Assembly: GCA_902470345.1 (NCBI GenBank)
Contig: CABRGB010000084.1
Location: 1 to 5,069, forward strand
Direction: 5' to 3'
DNA length: 5,069 bases
DNA from: an uncultured Collinsella sp.
GTDB lineage: Bacteria; Actinomycetota; Coriobacteriia; Coriobacteriales; Coriobacteriaceae
Shown piece after piece: positions 1-5,069 of the stretch. Under the pieces are notes generated by a model that searched no databases, was not told where the DNA came from, and saw nothing but the letters and a program-made list of their open reading frames with translations. Position 1 is the stretch's first letter, and each line of letters starts with the position of its first letter. The translations under genes and the position numbers were made by a program.

Positions 1-20
1 GAAGGGTCGGATGACTAATC

Positions 21-1166
21 ATGAATAAAGCCGATTTGACGCGCTGGTCCTGGGTTGAGATTGACCGAGGGGCGCTTCGCCGCAACACGAGGGCTTACAA
101 GAACCTGCTCGATCCGCGTCAGCGACTGTGCTGCGTGGTCAAGGCCGATGCCTATGGCCATGGTGCCGTCGAGTGCGCCAAAATCATGTACTCGGCCGGA
201 GCCGACATGTTCGCGGTGGCAACGGTCAACGAGGGTGTTGAGCTCCGACAGGGCGGAATTACCAAGCCCATCCTGATTTTGAGCGAGCCGCCTATCGAGG
301 CCATTCCGACGTTGCTCGAGTTCGATATCATGCCTTCGGTCTATACGTCCGATTTTGCCCTTGCCTATGGCGAGTGCGCTGTCGCGGCGGGCAAGGTGGG
401 TAAGTACCATCTAGCCATCGAAACGGGCATGAACCGCATCGGTGTTCACTACACGCAGGTGCTCGACTTTGTTCGTGGTATTAGCTTCCATCGCGGTATC
501 CAGTGTGATGGCGTCTTTACGCACTTCGCCACGGCCGATGAGCCTGGCGGTTGGGACTACAAGCTGCAGTGCCAACGCTTTACCGAGGCCGTTCAGGCGA
601 TAAAGGATGCGGGCTTTGAGTGCGGTATCGTGCACTGTGCCAACACGCCGTCCTCGATGCTCGATCCCTCGATGCATTTTGATATGATTCGCGCCGGCAT
701 CGGTCTATATGGCCTGCAGCCGTGCGAACTGAGCAGCCGCGTGATGCAGCTGGATCCCGTTATGAGCGTTCACGCGCGCGTGACGCGTGTGGCACATCCT
801 GCAATGGGCGAAGGCGTGGGCTACGGATTTACCTATCGCGTGCCGCGCACACGCGTTCAGATTTGCACGCTGCCGATTGGATATGCCGACGGTCTTTCGC
901 GTACGCTCTCCAATCGCATGGACGTGCTGTATCGCGGTGAACGTGTGCGTCAGGTGGGTAATATCTGCATGGACCAGTTTATGGTCGCCATCCAGTCCAA
1001 TCCGGCGCATGAGATTCCCGAGGCCGAGTATGGCGACGAGATGATCATTGTCGGCCGCGACGGTGATGCCGAGATCACCATGGACGAGATGGCGCGCCTG
1101 CGTGGCACGATTAACTACGAGGTTGCTTGCGGCTTTGGCATGCGTCTCGACAAGGTCTACGTGTAG
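21..1166 (+). CDS. alr: alanine racemase (PLP-dependent, fold type III)
   Basis: Interconverts L- and D-alanine with pyridoxal phosphate in the cytoplasm, supplying D-Ala for peptidoglycan. The 381-residue product has the usual family length. Visible motifs: the PLP-lysine signature VVKADAYGHGA with K41 as the Schiff-base lysine and Y45 nearby; ETGMNRIGV with R139; and GVGYGFTY with Y268, matching the second catalytic base (Tyr265 in the Geobacillus enzyme). PIGYADGLSR and GNICMDQFMV (M317, D318) follow in the C-terminal beta domain. The N-terminal barrel spans roughly residues 10-240. The ATG at 21 is the only start that keeps the normal N-terminus (WSWVEIDRGALRRN). Its ribosome-binding site is weak: GAAGGG at 1-6 lies 14 nt upstream, so coupling to an upstream gene is possible. 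The stop codon overlaps the Shine-Dalgarno of the next gene. Family assignment is very secure; regulation cannot be judged because the upstream region is cut off. Confidence 0.97.
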   Translation: MNKADLTRWSWVEIDRGALRRNTRAYKNLLDPRQRLCCVVKADAYGHGAVECAKIMYSAGADMFAVATVNEGVELRQGGITKPILILSEPPIEAIPTLLEFDIMPSVYTSDFALAYGECAVAAGKVGKYHLAIETGMNRIGVHYTQVLDFVRGISFHRGIQCDGVFTHFATADEPGGWDYKLQCQRFTEAVQAIKDAGFECGIVHCANTPSSMLDPSMHFDMIRAGIGLYGLQPCELSSRVMQLDPVMSVHARVTRVAHPAMGEGVGYGFTYRVPRTRVQICTLPIGYADGLSRTLSNRMDVLYRGERVRQVGNICMDQFMVAIQSNPAHEIPEAEYGDEMIIVGRDGDAEITMDEMARLRGTINYEVACGFGMRLDKVYV

Positions 1167-1169
1167 GAG
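1165..1169 (+). promoter_or_regulatory. ribosome binding site of the uracil-DNA glycosylase gene
   Basis: AGGAG overlaps the TAG stop of alr and sits 5 nt before ATG 1175. It selects this ATG over the in-frame ATG at 1184 and over the longer reading frame opening at 1127 inside alr. The overlap suggests translational coupling with alr. Confidence 0.75.
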
Positions 1170-1174
1170 CCACT

Positions 1175-1795
1175 ATGGGTGTCATGCACATCCCCGGACA
1201 TAGTCATCAGGCGCCGCGCGAGGTTGCGCTCGAGGAGATTGAGGCTGTTTTAGGCGACTGCCATCTCTGCCAGCTCTATCAGTCGCGCCATAACATCGTG
1301 TTTGGTGTGGGAAACCCCCACGCCCGCGTAATGTTTATCGGCGAGGCGCCGGGGCGTAACGAGGATCTGCAGGGCGAACCATTTGTGGGGGCGGCGGGTG
1401 AGGATCTCAACGGCATCCTGTCGCTGGCTGGCCTCAAGCGCGAAGACGTCTACATTGCCAACGTGCTTAAGTGTCGCCCACCGGGAAATCGCAATCCTCG
1501 GCCCGAGGAAGTGCTGGCCTGTTCACCGTTTTTGCGTGAGCAGATTCGAAGCATTTGGCCCGATATCATCGTGACGCTCGGTAACCCCGCGACACACTTT
1601 GTGCTTAAGACCGAGATCGGCATCACCAAGCTGCGCGGCAGGTTCCATCAGATGGGGCATTTTGTGGTGATGCCCACGTTCCATCCGGCGGCGGCGCTGC
1701 GTAATCCGGCGTGGCAGGAGCTGTTGGAGGAAGACTTTAAGATGCTGGGCGACTATCTGGAGCGGCATCCCGCGCCAGAGGGTGCCTCGGAATAA
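1175..1795 (+). CDS. family-4 uracil-DNA glycosylase (iron-sulfur)
   Basis: Removes uracil from DNA at the start of base-excision repair. The 206-residue protein shows the family-4 (TTUDGA/UdgA type) pattern. Four cysteines, C29, C32, C100 and C116 (C-x2-C-x67-C-x15-C), are placed as the 4Fe-4S ligands. The active-site block GEAPGRNEDLQGEPFVGAAG covers residues 56-75. NVLKCRPPGNRNPRPEE follows at 96-112, and the C-terminal motif is FHPAAALRNP with H170. The start at ATG 1175 is favoured by AGGAG 5 nt upstream; the open frame extends 16 codons further into alr, but that part has no family similarity. The gene lies 8 nt after alr and ends in tandem TAATAA stops 12 nt before tsaE, so it is probably cotranscribed with both. 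Nothing suggests a functional link with its neighbours. The protein could also be described as a phage-SPO1-type DNA polymerase-related protein, an old name for the same family. Confidence 0.95.
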   Translation: MGVMHIPGHSHQAPREVALEEIEAVLGDCHLCQLYQSRHNIVFGVGNPHARVMFIGEAPGRNEDLQGEPFVGAAGEDLNGILSLAGLKREDVYIANVLKCRPPGNRNPRPEEVLACSPFLREQIRSIWPDIIVTLGNPATHFVLKTEIGITKLRGRFHQMGHFVVMPTFHPAAALRNPAWQELLEEDFKMLGDYLERHPAPEGASE

Positions 1796-1796
1796 T

Positions 1797-1802
1797 AAGG
1801 AG
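1797..1802 (+). promoter_or_regulatory. ribosome binding site of tsaE
   Basis: AAGGAG lies 5 nt before the ATG at 1808, immediately after the stop of the glycosylase gene. It is the strongest Shine-Dalgarno in the window and fixes the tsaE start. Confidence 0.8.
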
Positions 1803-1807
1803 CATAT

Positions 1808-2314
1808 ATGTCCCTGGAGCGCCTGGGGGTAGGTATTTATAAAACGGCTTGCTCTGCCGATACGGAGCATTTTGGCGAGCTGGTTGCGCCGTGCCTGGAA
1901 GATGGTGATGTGCTGATCTTGACCGGCGGCCTCGGAGTGGGCAAAACCCACTTTACCAAGGGCGTTTCGCGTGGTCTGGGCGACGGCCATATGGTCACGA
2001 GCCCCACATTCGCACTCATGGCTGTTCATGACCAGGGGCGTATTCCGCTGTTTCACTTTGACCTGTACCGTCTAGAGCATGCTTACGAGCTCGAGGATAC
2101 GGGCATTTTCGATGTACTGGGCTATGAGGGTGCCTGTCTGCTGGAGTGGGGCGAACAGTTCCAGGACGAACTTACAGACGAGTATCTTTCGGTAACGCTT
2201 AAGCGTGATGAGAACGATAGCGACGTGCGAACGGTAACGCTCGAGGCGCACGGCGAGCGCGCAGCGGAGCTTTCCGATTTGATTGATAAGGCTGTACAAG
2301 ATGAGCTTGCATAA
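1808..2314 (+). CDS. tsaE: TsaE, ATPase of the tRNA t6A37 synthesis complex
   Basis: TsaE binds the TsaB-TsaD heterodimer and hydrolyses ATP, which is needed for repeated rounds of threonylcarbamoyl transfer to tRNA A37. The product is 168 residues, slightly longer than many homologues (about 150) because of a C-terminal helix-like tail. Motifs in order: Walker A GGLGVGKT at residues 40-47 (K46, T47), SPTF at 65-68, HFDLYRL at 83-89, and LLEWGE at 111-116 (E113, W114). In most TsaE proteins the P-loop reads GDLGAGKT, so G41 replaces the usual Asp and V44 the usual Ala; the essential Gly-Lys-Thr is intact. The gene overlaps the following tsaB-rimI-tsaD gene by 14 nt in another frame, which implies translational coupling and fits joint complex formation. 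Identification is secure from motif order and operon context. Confidence 0.96.
   Translation: MSLERLGVGIYKTACSADTEHFGELVAPCLEDGDVLILTGGLGVGKTHFTKGVSRGLGDGHMVTSPTFALMAVHDQGRIPLFHFDLYRLEHAYELEDTGIFDVLGYEGACLLEWGEQFQDELTDEYLSVTLKRDENDSDVRTVTLEAHGERAAELSDLIDKAVQDELA
2287..2291 (+). promoter_or_regulatory. probable ribosome binding site of the tsaB-rimI-tsaD fusion
   Basis: TAAGG, inside the end of tsaE, lies 9 nt before ATG 2301. It is modest in strength. It supports ATG 2301 over the in-frame TTG at 2283, and termination-reinitiation from tsaE may help. Confidence 0.5.
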
Positions 2315-3020
2315 CGATTACGCGCTGGTGGTGGCGCTCGATACTTCGACCGATATGCTTGCCTGCGCGGCAAGCTGGATTGATGGGCAGACGGGCGAGG
2401 CGAAGCTGGTGAGTGGCGACCATATGTGTCGTCGCCATGCCAATGTGGAGCTCGTGAATACCGTCGACAGCGTGCTTGCTCGGGCTGGCATGGACCGTGC
2501 TGACGTGGGCAGTTACGTCGTCGGTCGCGGCCCGGGTTCGTTTACCGGCGTGCGTATCGGCATTTCCACCGCCAAGGGCTTGGCGCGCGGTGCCAACGTG
2601 CCGCTGTTGGGTGTGTCGACGCTCGATGCCTGCGCATGGACCGCGTGGAAGGCCGGCGTGCGTGGCAAGCTCGGCATTCTGGCCGATGCCATGCGCGGCG
2701 AGGTGTATCCGGCTTTGTATGTGCTGGGCGACGAGGGCCCCGAGCGTCAGTTTGAGCGCGAGCACGTGGTCAAGGCTGCCGTAGCGCTTGATGAGTGGCG
2801 CCAAGCCGCGGACTGGGACCAGGTTCAGCTGACTGGCGACGGTCTCGTGCGCTATGGCAAGCTGCTGGGCGAGGATGAGGCCGCTCGCTGCGTAGAGCGC
2901 GGCTTGTGGTGGCCTTCGGGCGAGGGCCTCCTCCTTGCGCATGCCGCGGGTGACGGCGATCCGGCCCGCGTCCTTCCGATCTATACGCGCCTTTCTGATG
3001 CCGAAGAAAACGAGCGCAAA
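2301..3020 (+). other. tsaB: TsaB domain of the fusion protein
   Basis: Residues 1-240 match TsaB, an inactive paralogue of TsaD with an ASKHA-type fold. Visible marks are ALDTST near the start (D14), the family signature VVGRGPGSFTGVRIGI with G77-P-G-S-F-T-G83, LADAMRGEVYPALY, and the C-terminal PIYTRLSDAEE at about 226-236. The length matches stand-alone TsaB (about 220-240), so nothing was lost on fusion. TsaB has no HxxxH metal site, as expected. Confidence 0.93.
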
Positions 3021-4685
3021 CGCCTCGGTCTTGCCGAGAGCGCGCAGAGCGAAATTACGGGCGTCGCCGATGAACTCGCCGGTCGCCATCTGCAATTCCG
3101 CCCCATGGGTGCGGCGGACGCCGAGGGCGCAAGTGCGCTGGAGGCCGCCTGCTTTGAAGGCGCTGGGCACGAGGCATGGACGCCGGGCATGTTCCTGTCC
3201 GAGCTGGGCGAGGATGTTGCGGCGCCGCGCAGCTGGTGGGTGGCGCACGACGACGGTCAGCTGCTGGGGCTTGCCGGTGGCATGGTCGTAGACGGTGACG
3301 TGCAGATTCTGGATGTTGCCGTCGACCCGAAACATCGCCGCGAGGGCATTGCCCGCAAGCTGCTGTCGCACGTGAGCTACGATGCCCAGATGCTCGGCTG
3401 TACGACCGCCTCGCTCGAGGTTGAGGATGGCAACGAGGGCGCTATTGCGCTCTATGCCTTCCTGGGCTTTACCGAGGCGGGCCGCCGCCGTGGTTACTAC
3501 GGTGTTGGCAAAGATGCCATTGTCATGACGGCGCCGCTGCCCTTGGTGCTCCCGGTTGACAACGCTTCGCCCGAGCCGACGGCGGCTGAGCAGCGTGTAT
3601 GGCCGCTACCTGCACCCGAGCGAACCGTTGAGGAGCGCGCCGAAATTGAGCGCCGTCGCCTGGTGCTTGCCATCGAGAGTTCGTGCGATGAGACGGCTGT
3701 GGCGATTATCGATGCGGACGGTAATATGCTGGCCAATCAGGTTTCGACGCAGATTGATTTTCATGCCCGTTTTGGCGGCGTAGTGCCCGAGATCGCTTCG
3801 CGCAAGCACGTTGAGGTGATCGTGAGCGTCGTGGACGCGGCGCTCGAGGATGCCGCAGCATCGCTTGGTCTTGAGGGCGGGGCCATCGCGCCGAGCGAAC
3901 TCGCCGCTGTTGGCGTGACACAGGGTCCGGGCCTGGTGGGTGCTCTGGTGGTGGGCGTCGCCTTCGCCAAGGGCTTTGCCTATGCCGCCGGTAAACCGCT
4001 CGTGTGCGTTAACCATCTGGAGGGTCATCTGTTTGCCAACCTGCTGGCGCAGCCCGATCTCAAGCCGCCGTTTATCTTCACGCTCGTCTCGGGCGGTCAT
4101 ACCATGCTTGTTCACGTCAAGGCATGGGGCGACTATGAGGTGCTCGGCGAGACGCTCGACGACGCCGTGGGCGAGGCCTTCGACAAGGTGGCCAAGGCGC
4201 TGGGTCTGGGCTATCCCGGCGGCCCCATCATTTCCAAACTGGCCGAGACGGGCAATCCCCGCGCGATTGACTTCCCCCGTGCGCTTAATAGTAGGGGAGA
4301 CTATCGATTCTCGCTTTCGGGCCTTAAGACGGCCGTGACACTCCACATTGAGCAGGAGACCAAAGCCGGGCGTACGATTCATCTGCCCGACCTGGCTGCT
4401 TCGTTTGAGGCCGCGGTCTTTGACGTTCAGTACAAGAAGGCCAAGAACGCGCTGCATGCCACCGGATGCAAGGAATACTGCATCGGCGGCGGCGTCTCGG
4501 CCAACCCCCATCTGCGCGAGATGATGATCAAGAAGCTTGGGCGCCAGGGCATCCGCGTGACGGTGCCGCCTCTCTCGGCATGCACCGACAACGCCGCCAT
4601 GATCGCGGAGGTCGCCCGCCGTAAATTCGACCGAGGAGAAATCTCGCCGTTCGACGTCGACGCCGATCCGAACATGACGCTGTAG
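2301..4685 (+). CDS. tsaB-rimI-tsaD: TsaB-RimI-TsaD trifunctional fusion protein
   Basis: One uninterrupted 794-residue frame joins three proteins that are normally separate. Residues 1 to about 240 are TsaB (scaffold/dimerisation subunit), 264-411 a RimI-type GNAT N-acetyltransferase, and 451-794 TsaD, the threonylcarbamoyltransferase. A charged linker (about 241-263) and a Pro-rich then Glu/Arg-rich linker (412-450) separate them. All three domains keep their diagnostic motifs, and no stop, frameshift or degraded segment is seen, so the fusion looks genuine. The domain order equals the tsaB-rimI-tsaD gene order of many actinobacteria, which suggests fusion by loss of intervening stops and starts. 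The start at ATG 2301 gives the standard TsaB N-terminus (ALVVALDTST). The gene overlaps tsaE by 14 nt. With TsaE the product should make t6A37 from threonylcarbamoyl-AMP, and the middle domain may acetylate ribosomal protein S18 or other N-termini. I believe similar fusions occur in Coriobacteriia but could not verify this here. Confidence 0.95.
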   Translation: MSLHNDYALVVALDTSTDMLACAASWIDGQTGEAKLVSGDHMCRRHANVELVNTVDSVLARAGMDRADVGSYVVGRGPGSFTGVRIGISTAKGLARGANVPLLGVSTLDACAWTAWKAGVRGKLGILADAMRGEVYPALYVLGDEGPERQFEREHVVKAAVALDEWRQAADWDQVQLTGDGLVRYGKLLGEDEAARCVERGLWWPSGEGLLLAHAAGDGDPARVLPIYTRLSDAEENERKRLGLAESAQSEITGVADELAGRHLQFRPMGAADAEGASALEAACFEGAGHEAWTPGMFLSELGEDVAAPRSWWVAHDDGQLLGLAGGMVVDGDVQILDVAVDPKHRREGIARKLLSHVSYDAQMLGCTTASLEVEDGNEGAIALYAFLGFTEAGRRRGYYGVGKDAIVMTAPLPLVLPVDNASPEPTAAEQRVWPLPAPERTVEERAEIERRRLVLAIESSCDETAVAIIDADGNMLANQVSTQIDFHARFGGVVPEIASRKHVEVIVSVVDAALEDAAASLGLEGGAIAPSELAAVGVTQGPGLVGALVVGVAFAKGFAYAAGKPLVCVNHLEGHLFANLLAQPDLKPPFIFTLVSGGHTMLVHVKAWGDYEVLGETLDDAVGEAFDKVAKALGLGYPGGPIISKLAETGNPRAIDFPRALNSRGDYRFSLSGLKTAVTLHIEQETKAGRTIHLPDLAASFEAAVFDVQYKKAKNALHATGCKEYCIGGGVSANPHLREMMIKKLGRQGIRVTVPPLSACTDNAAMIAEVARRKFDRGEISPFDVDADPNMTL
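3090..3533 (+). other. rimI: RimI-type GNAT N-acetyltransferase domain of the fusion protein
   Basis: Residues 264-411 form a complete GNAT domain of RimI length. W293 sits in the substrate-side EAWTPGMF segment. The acetyl-CoA pyrophosphate loop is R346-R-E-G349-I-A351, after the strand ILDVAVDP. E373 (in LEVE) and Y385 (in ALYAFLGF) align with the catalytic Glu103 and Tyr115 of Salmonella RimI. RGYYG and DAIVMT close the domain. The usual LEVRxSN stretch reads LEVEDGN here, a charge reversal next to the catalytic Glu. In bacteria RimI acetylates the N-terminal alanine of ribosomal protein S18; the substrate of this fused version is inferred only. Confidence 0.9.
3651..4685 (+). other. tsaD: TsaD domain of the fusion protein
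   Basis: Residues 451-794 are a full-length TsaD (Kae1/Qri7/YgjD family), the catalytic subunit that transfers threonylcarbamoyl to tRNA A37. Motifs: AIESSCDETAVAI (458-468 region), GGVVPEIASRKHVE, GVTQGPGLVGAL, metal-binding NHLEGH with H572 and H576, SGGHT (597-601), DDAVGEAFDKVAK from D620, FSLSGLKTAV, GGGVSAN (729-735), and CTDNAAMIA with D763 as the third metal ligand. All expected ligands are present, so the domain should be active. The TAG stop is followed 12 nt later by a long inverted repeat. Confidence 0.95.
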
Positions 4686-4747
4686 TCGCAAAGGCGCGGT
4701 CCCCGGCCGGAGGGGCCGGATATAAGGTTTCCTGCTCTACAGTCCTG

Positions 4748-4802
4748 CGCAAGACGAAGGCCACATTAAGTGGCCTTCTTTGCGTGCGGAACTCGCGATA
4801 AA
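4748..4802 (+). repeat. intergenic hairpin element, copy A
   Basis: This 55-nt unit consists of CGCAAGAC, a 9-bp stem with loop ATTAA, and a 24-nt tail (4779-4802, ending CGCGATAAA). It recurs in opposite orientation at 5015-5069. The 8-nt and 24-nt flanks and the loop are identical in the two copies, and only the stem differs, by four compensated base pairs. The last 3 nt overlap the right arm of the 33-bp inverted repeat. Confidence 0.85.
4756..4784 (+). terminator. terminator-like hairpin after tsaB-rimI-tsaD
   Basis: GAAGGCCAC (4756-4764), loop ATTAA, and GTGGCCTTC (4770-4778) form a perfect 9-bp stem followed by TTT and then GCG. The T-tract is short. The flanks can pair further (CGCAA 4748-4752 with TTGCG 4780-4784, and TCC 4743-4745 with GGA 4788-4790), so this could be an extended stem-loop instead of a classical intrinsic terminator. 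The position 71 nt after the operon's stop codon supports a 3'-end role. Confidence 0.6.
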
Positions 4803-4832
4803 CCTTATATCCGGCCCCTCCGGCCGGGGACC

Positions 4833-5014
4833 TTTCTGTATCGATATAGCTTCTGAGCTGGTTTGGCGTCGACAACGTCCGGCAAGATTAACAAGCCAGT
4901 GTCGAATTTACGGCGTGCTTTAGCGGAAAGAAAAAGTTGGTGTGCGGAGCTTTGCTCCGCACATTTGGGACGGGAGCCCCCGAGAGCGGCGGGAGCCGGG
5001 CGGCGCATATGAAC
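4833..5014. other. intergenic stretch without a recognisable gene
   Basis: Between the two hairpin elements I see no credible coding sequence. It holds an 8-bp palindrome TATCGATA (4839-4846), an A-rich run (4927-4935), a 10-bp hairpin (4941-4963), and a G-rich part with the direct repeat CGGGAGCC at 4971-4978 and 4990-4997. An 80-codon minus-strand frame crosses it but begins inside the copy B hairpin and lacks a ribosome-binding site. No tRNA or convincing promoter was found. Confidence 0.6.
4941..4963 (-). terminator. 10-bp hairpin, possible terminator for leftward transcription
   Basis: TGTGCGGAGC (4941-4950) and GCTCCGCACA (4954-4963) pair perfectly around a 3-nt loop. Read leftward, the stem is followed after 5 nt by TTTTTCTTT (complement of 4927-4935), which resembles an intrinsic terminator with a slightly displaced U-tract. 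Read rightward, only TTT follows. The hairpin is certain; terminator activity and direction are inferred. Confidence 0.45.
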
Positions 5015-5069
5015 TTTATCGCGAGTTCCGCACGCAAAGGAAAGCACTTAATGTGCTTTCCGTCTTGCG
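5015..5069 (-). repeat. intergenic hairpin element, copy B (cut by window edge)
   Basis: Reverse-oriented counterpart of 4748-4802. On the minus strand it reads CGCAAGAC, stem GGAAAGCAC, loop ATTAA, stem GTGCTTTCC, then TTTGCG and the rest of the shared 24-nt tail. The stem arms are 5039-5047 and 5053-5061. Identity with copy A may continue past the window end. It could terminate a minus-strand gene lying to the right. Confidence 0.8.

Larger units (their letters stand above)
4698..4832. repeat. perfect 33-bp inverted repeat enclosing a terminator-like hairpin
   Basis: The left arm 4698-4730 (begins GGTCCCCGGCC, ends ATAAGGTTT) is the exact reverse complement of the right arm 4800-4832. Both neighbouring positions mismatch, so the match is exactly 33 bp. 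The 69-bp interior holds the hairpin at 4756-4778. The layout resembles a 135-bp miniature inverted-repeat element, but I see no target-site duplication in the flanks (left AAGGCGC, right TTTCTGT). It could also be a long RNA stem in the 3' untranslated region of the operon. The repeat is certain; its nature is open. Confidence 0.9.

Noticed and set aside
1..20. Possible 3' end of an upstream gene
   Set aside because: Two frames reach a stop here (TGA 12-14 or TAA 16-18), but 20 nt are too few to tell whether either is real coding sequence.
2199..3371. Long minus-strand open frame of 390 codons opposite tsaE and the TsaB/RimI region
   Set aside because: It is antisense to clearly conserved coding sequence, its translation is rich in Arg, Ala and His without any family motif, and no ribosome-binding site is evident. 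It is a high-G+C shadow.
3631..3648. AGGAG before the TsaD domain as an internal start site
   Set aside because: No in-frame ATG, GTG or TTG lies at suitable spacing; the nearest in-frame candidates are an ATT at 3645 and a GTG at 3663, which is too far. Separate TsaD translation is not supported.
3606..4691. Minus-strand open frame of 361 codons opposite the TsaD domain
   Set aside because: TsaD motifs on the + strand explain this sequence fully. The antisense translation shows no recognisable domain.
4780..4810. Possible sigma-70 promoter (TTGCGT and TTATAT)
   Set aside because: The spacing is 19 bp, both boxes are poor, and the segment is better explained by the hairpin element and the inverted repeat.
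4805..5047. Minus-strand 80-codon frame across the intergenic region
   Set aside because: Its first ATG lies in the copy B stem, the frame runs through hairpins and the right arm of the 33-bp repeat, and no Shine-Dalgarno precedes it or the internal ATG at 5008. A gene remnant cannot be excluded, but nothing supports one.

Overview
The window is about 60% G+C by eye. It carries one co-directional (+ strand) operon of four genes, followed by a 384-nt non-coding stretch rich in structured repeats. The gene order alr, (uracil-DNA glycosylase), tsaE, tsaB, rimI, tsaD is a variant of the actinobacterial alr-tsaE-tsaB-rimI-tsaD cluster. Here the last three genes are fused into one 794-residue protein. 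High G+C and this fusion suggest Coriobacteriia, with a Collinsella-like organism my best guess. That placement rests on remembered gene architecture, not on a search.

Layout: 21-1166 encodes alanine racemase (cell-wall D-Ala). 1175-1795 encodes a family-4 (Fe-S) uracil-DNA glycosylase for base-excision repair. 1808-2314 encodes TsaE, the ATPase of the bacterial threonylcarbamoyl-adenosine (t6A37) machinery. 2301-4685 encodes TsaB, RimI and TsaD as consecutive domains joined by two linkers. The genes are separated by 8 and 12 nt, and tsaE overlaps the fusion gene by 14 nt. Each of the last three genes has its own Shine-Dalgarno-like sequence, so a single transcript with coupled translation is likely. 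No promoter is visible because only 20 nt precede alr.

TsaE, TsaB and TsaD together transfer threonylcarbamoyl from threonylcarbamoyl-AMP to A37 of ANN-decoding tRNAs. The fusion covalently ties TsaB to TsaD and places the RimI-type N-acetyltransferase between them. TsaC/Sua5, which makes the intermediate, is not in this window.

The non-coding tail (4686-5069) is the least ordinary part. A perfect 33-bp inverted repeat (4698-4730 and 4800-4832) brackets a terminator-like hairpin. That hairpin and its flanks recur in opposite orientation at the right edge (5015-5069). The flanks are identical, while four base pairs of the 9-bp stem differ by fully compensatory changes. This points to a structured intergenic RNA/DNA element under selection for pairing. 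A further 10-bp hairpin lies between the two copies. I found no convincing gene in this stretch.
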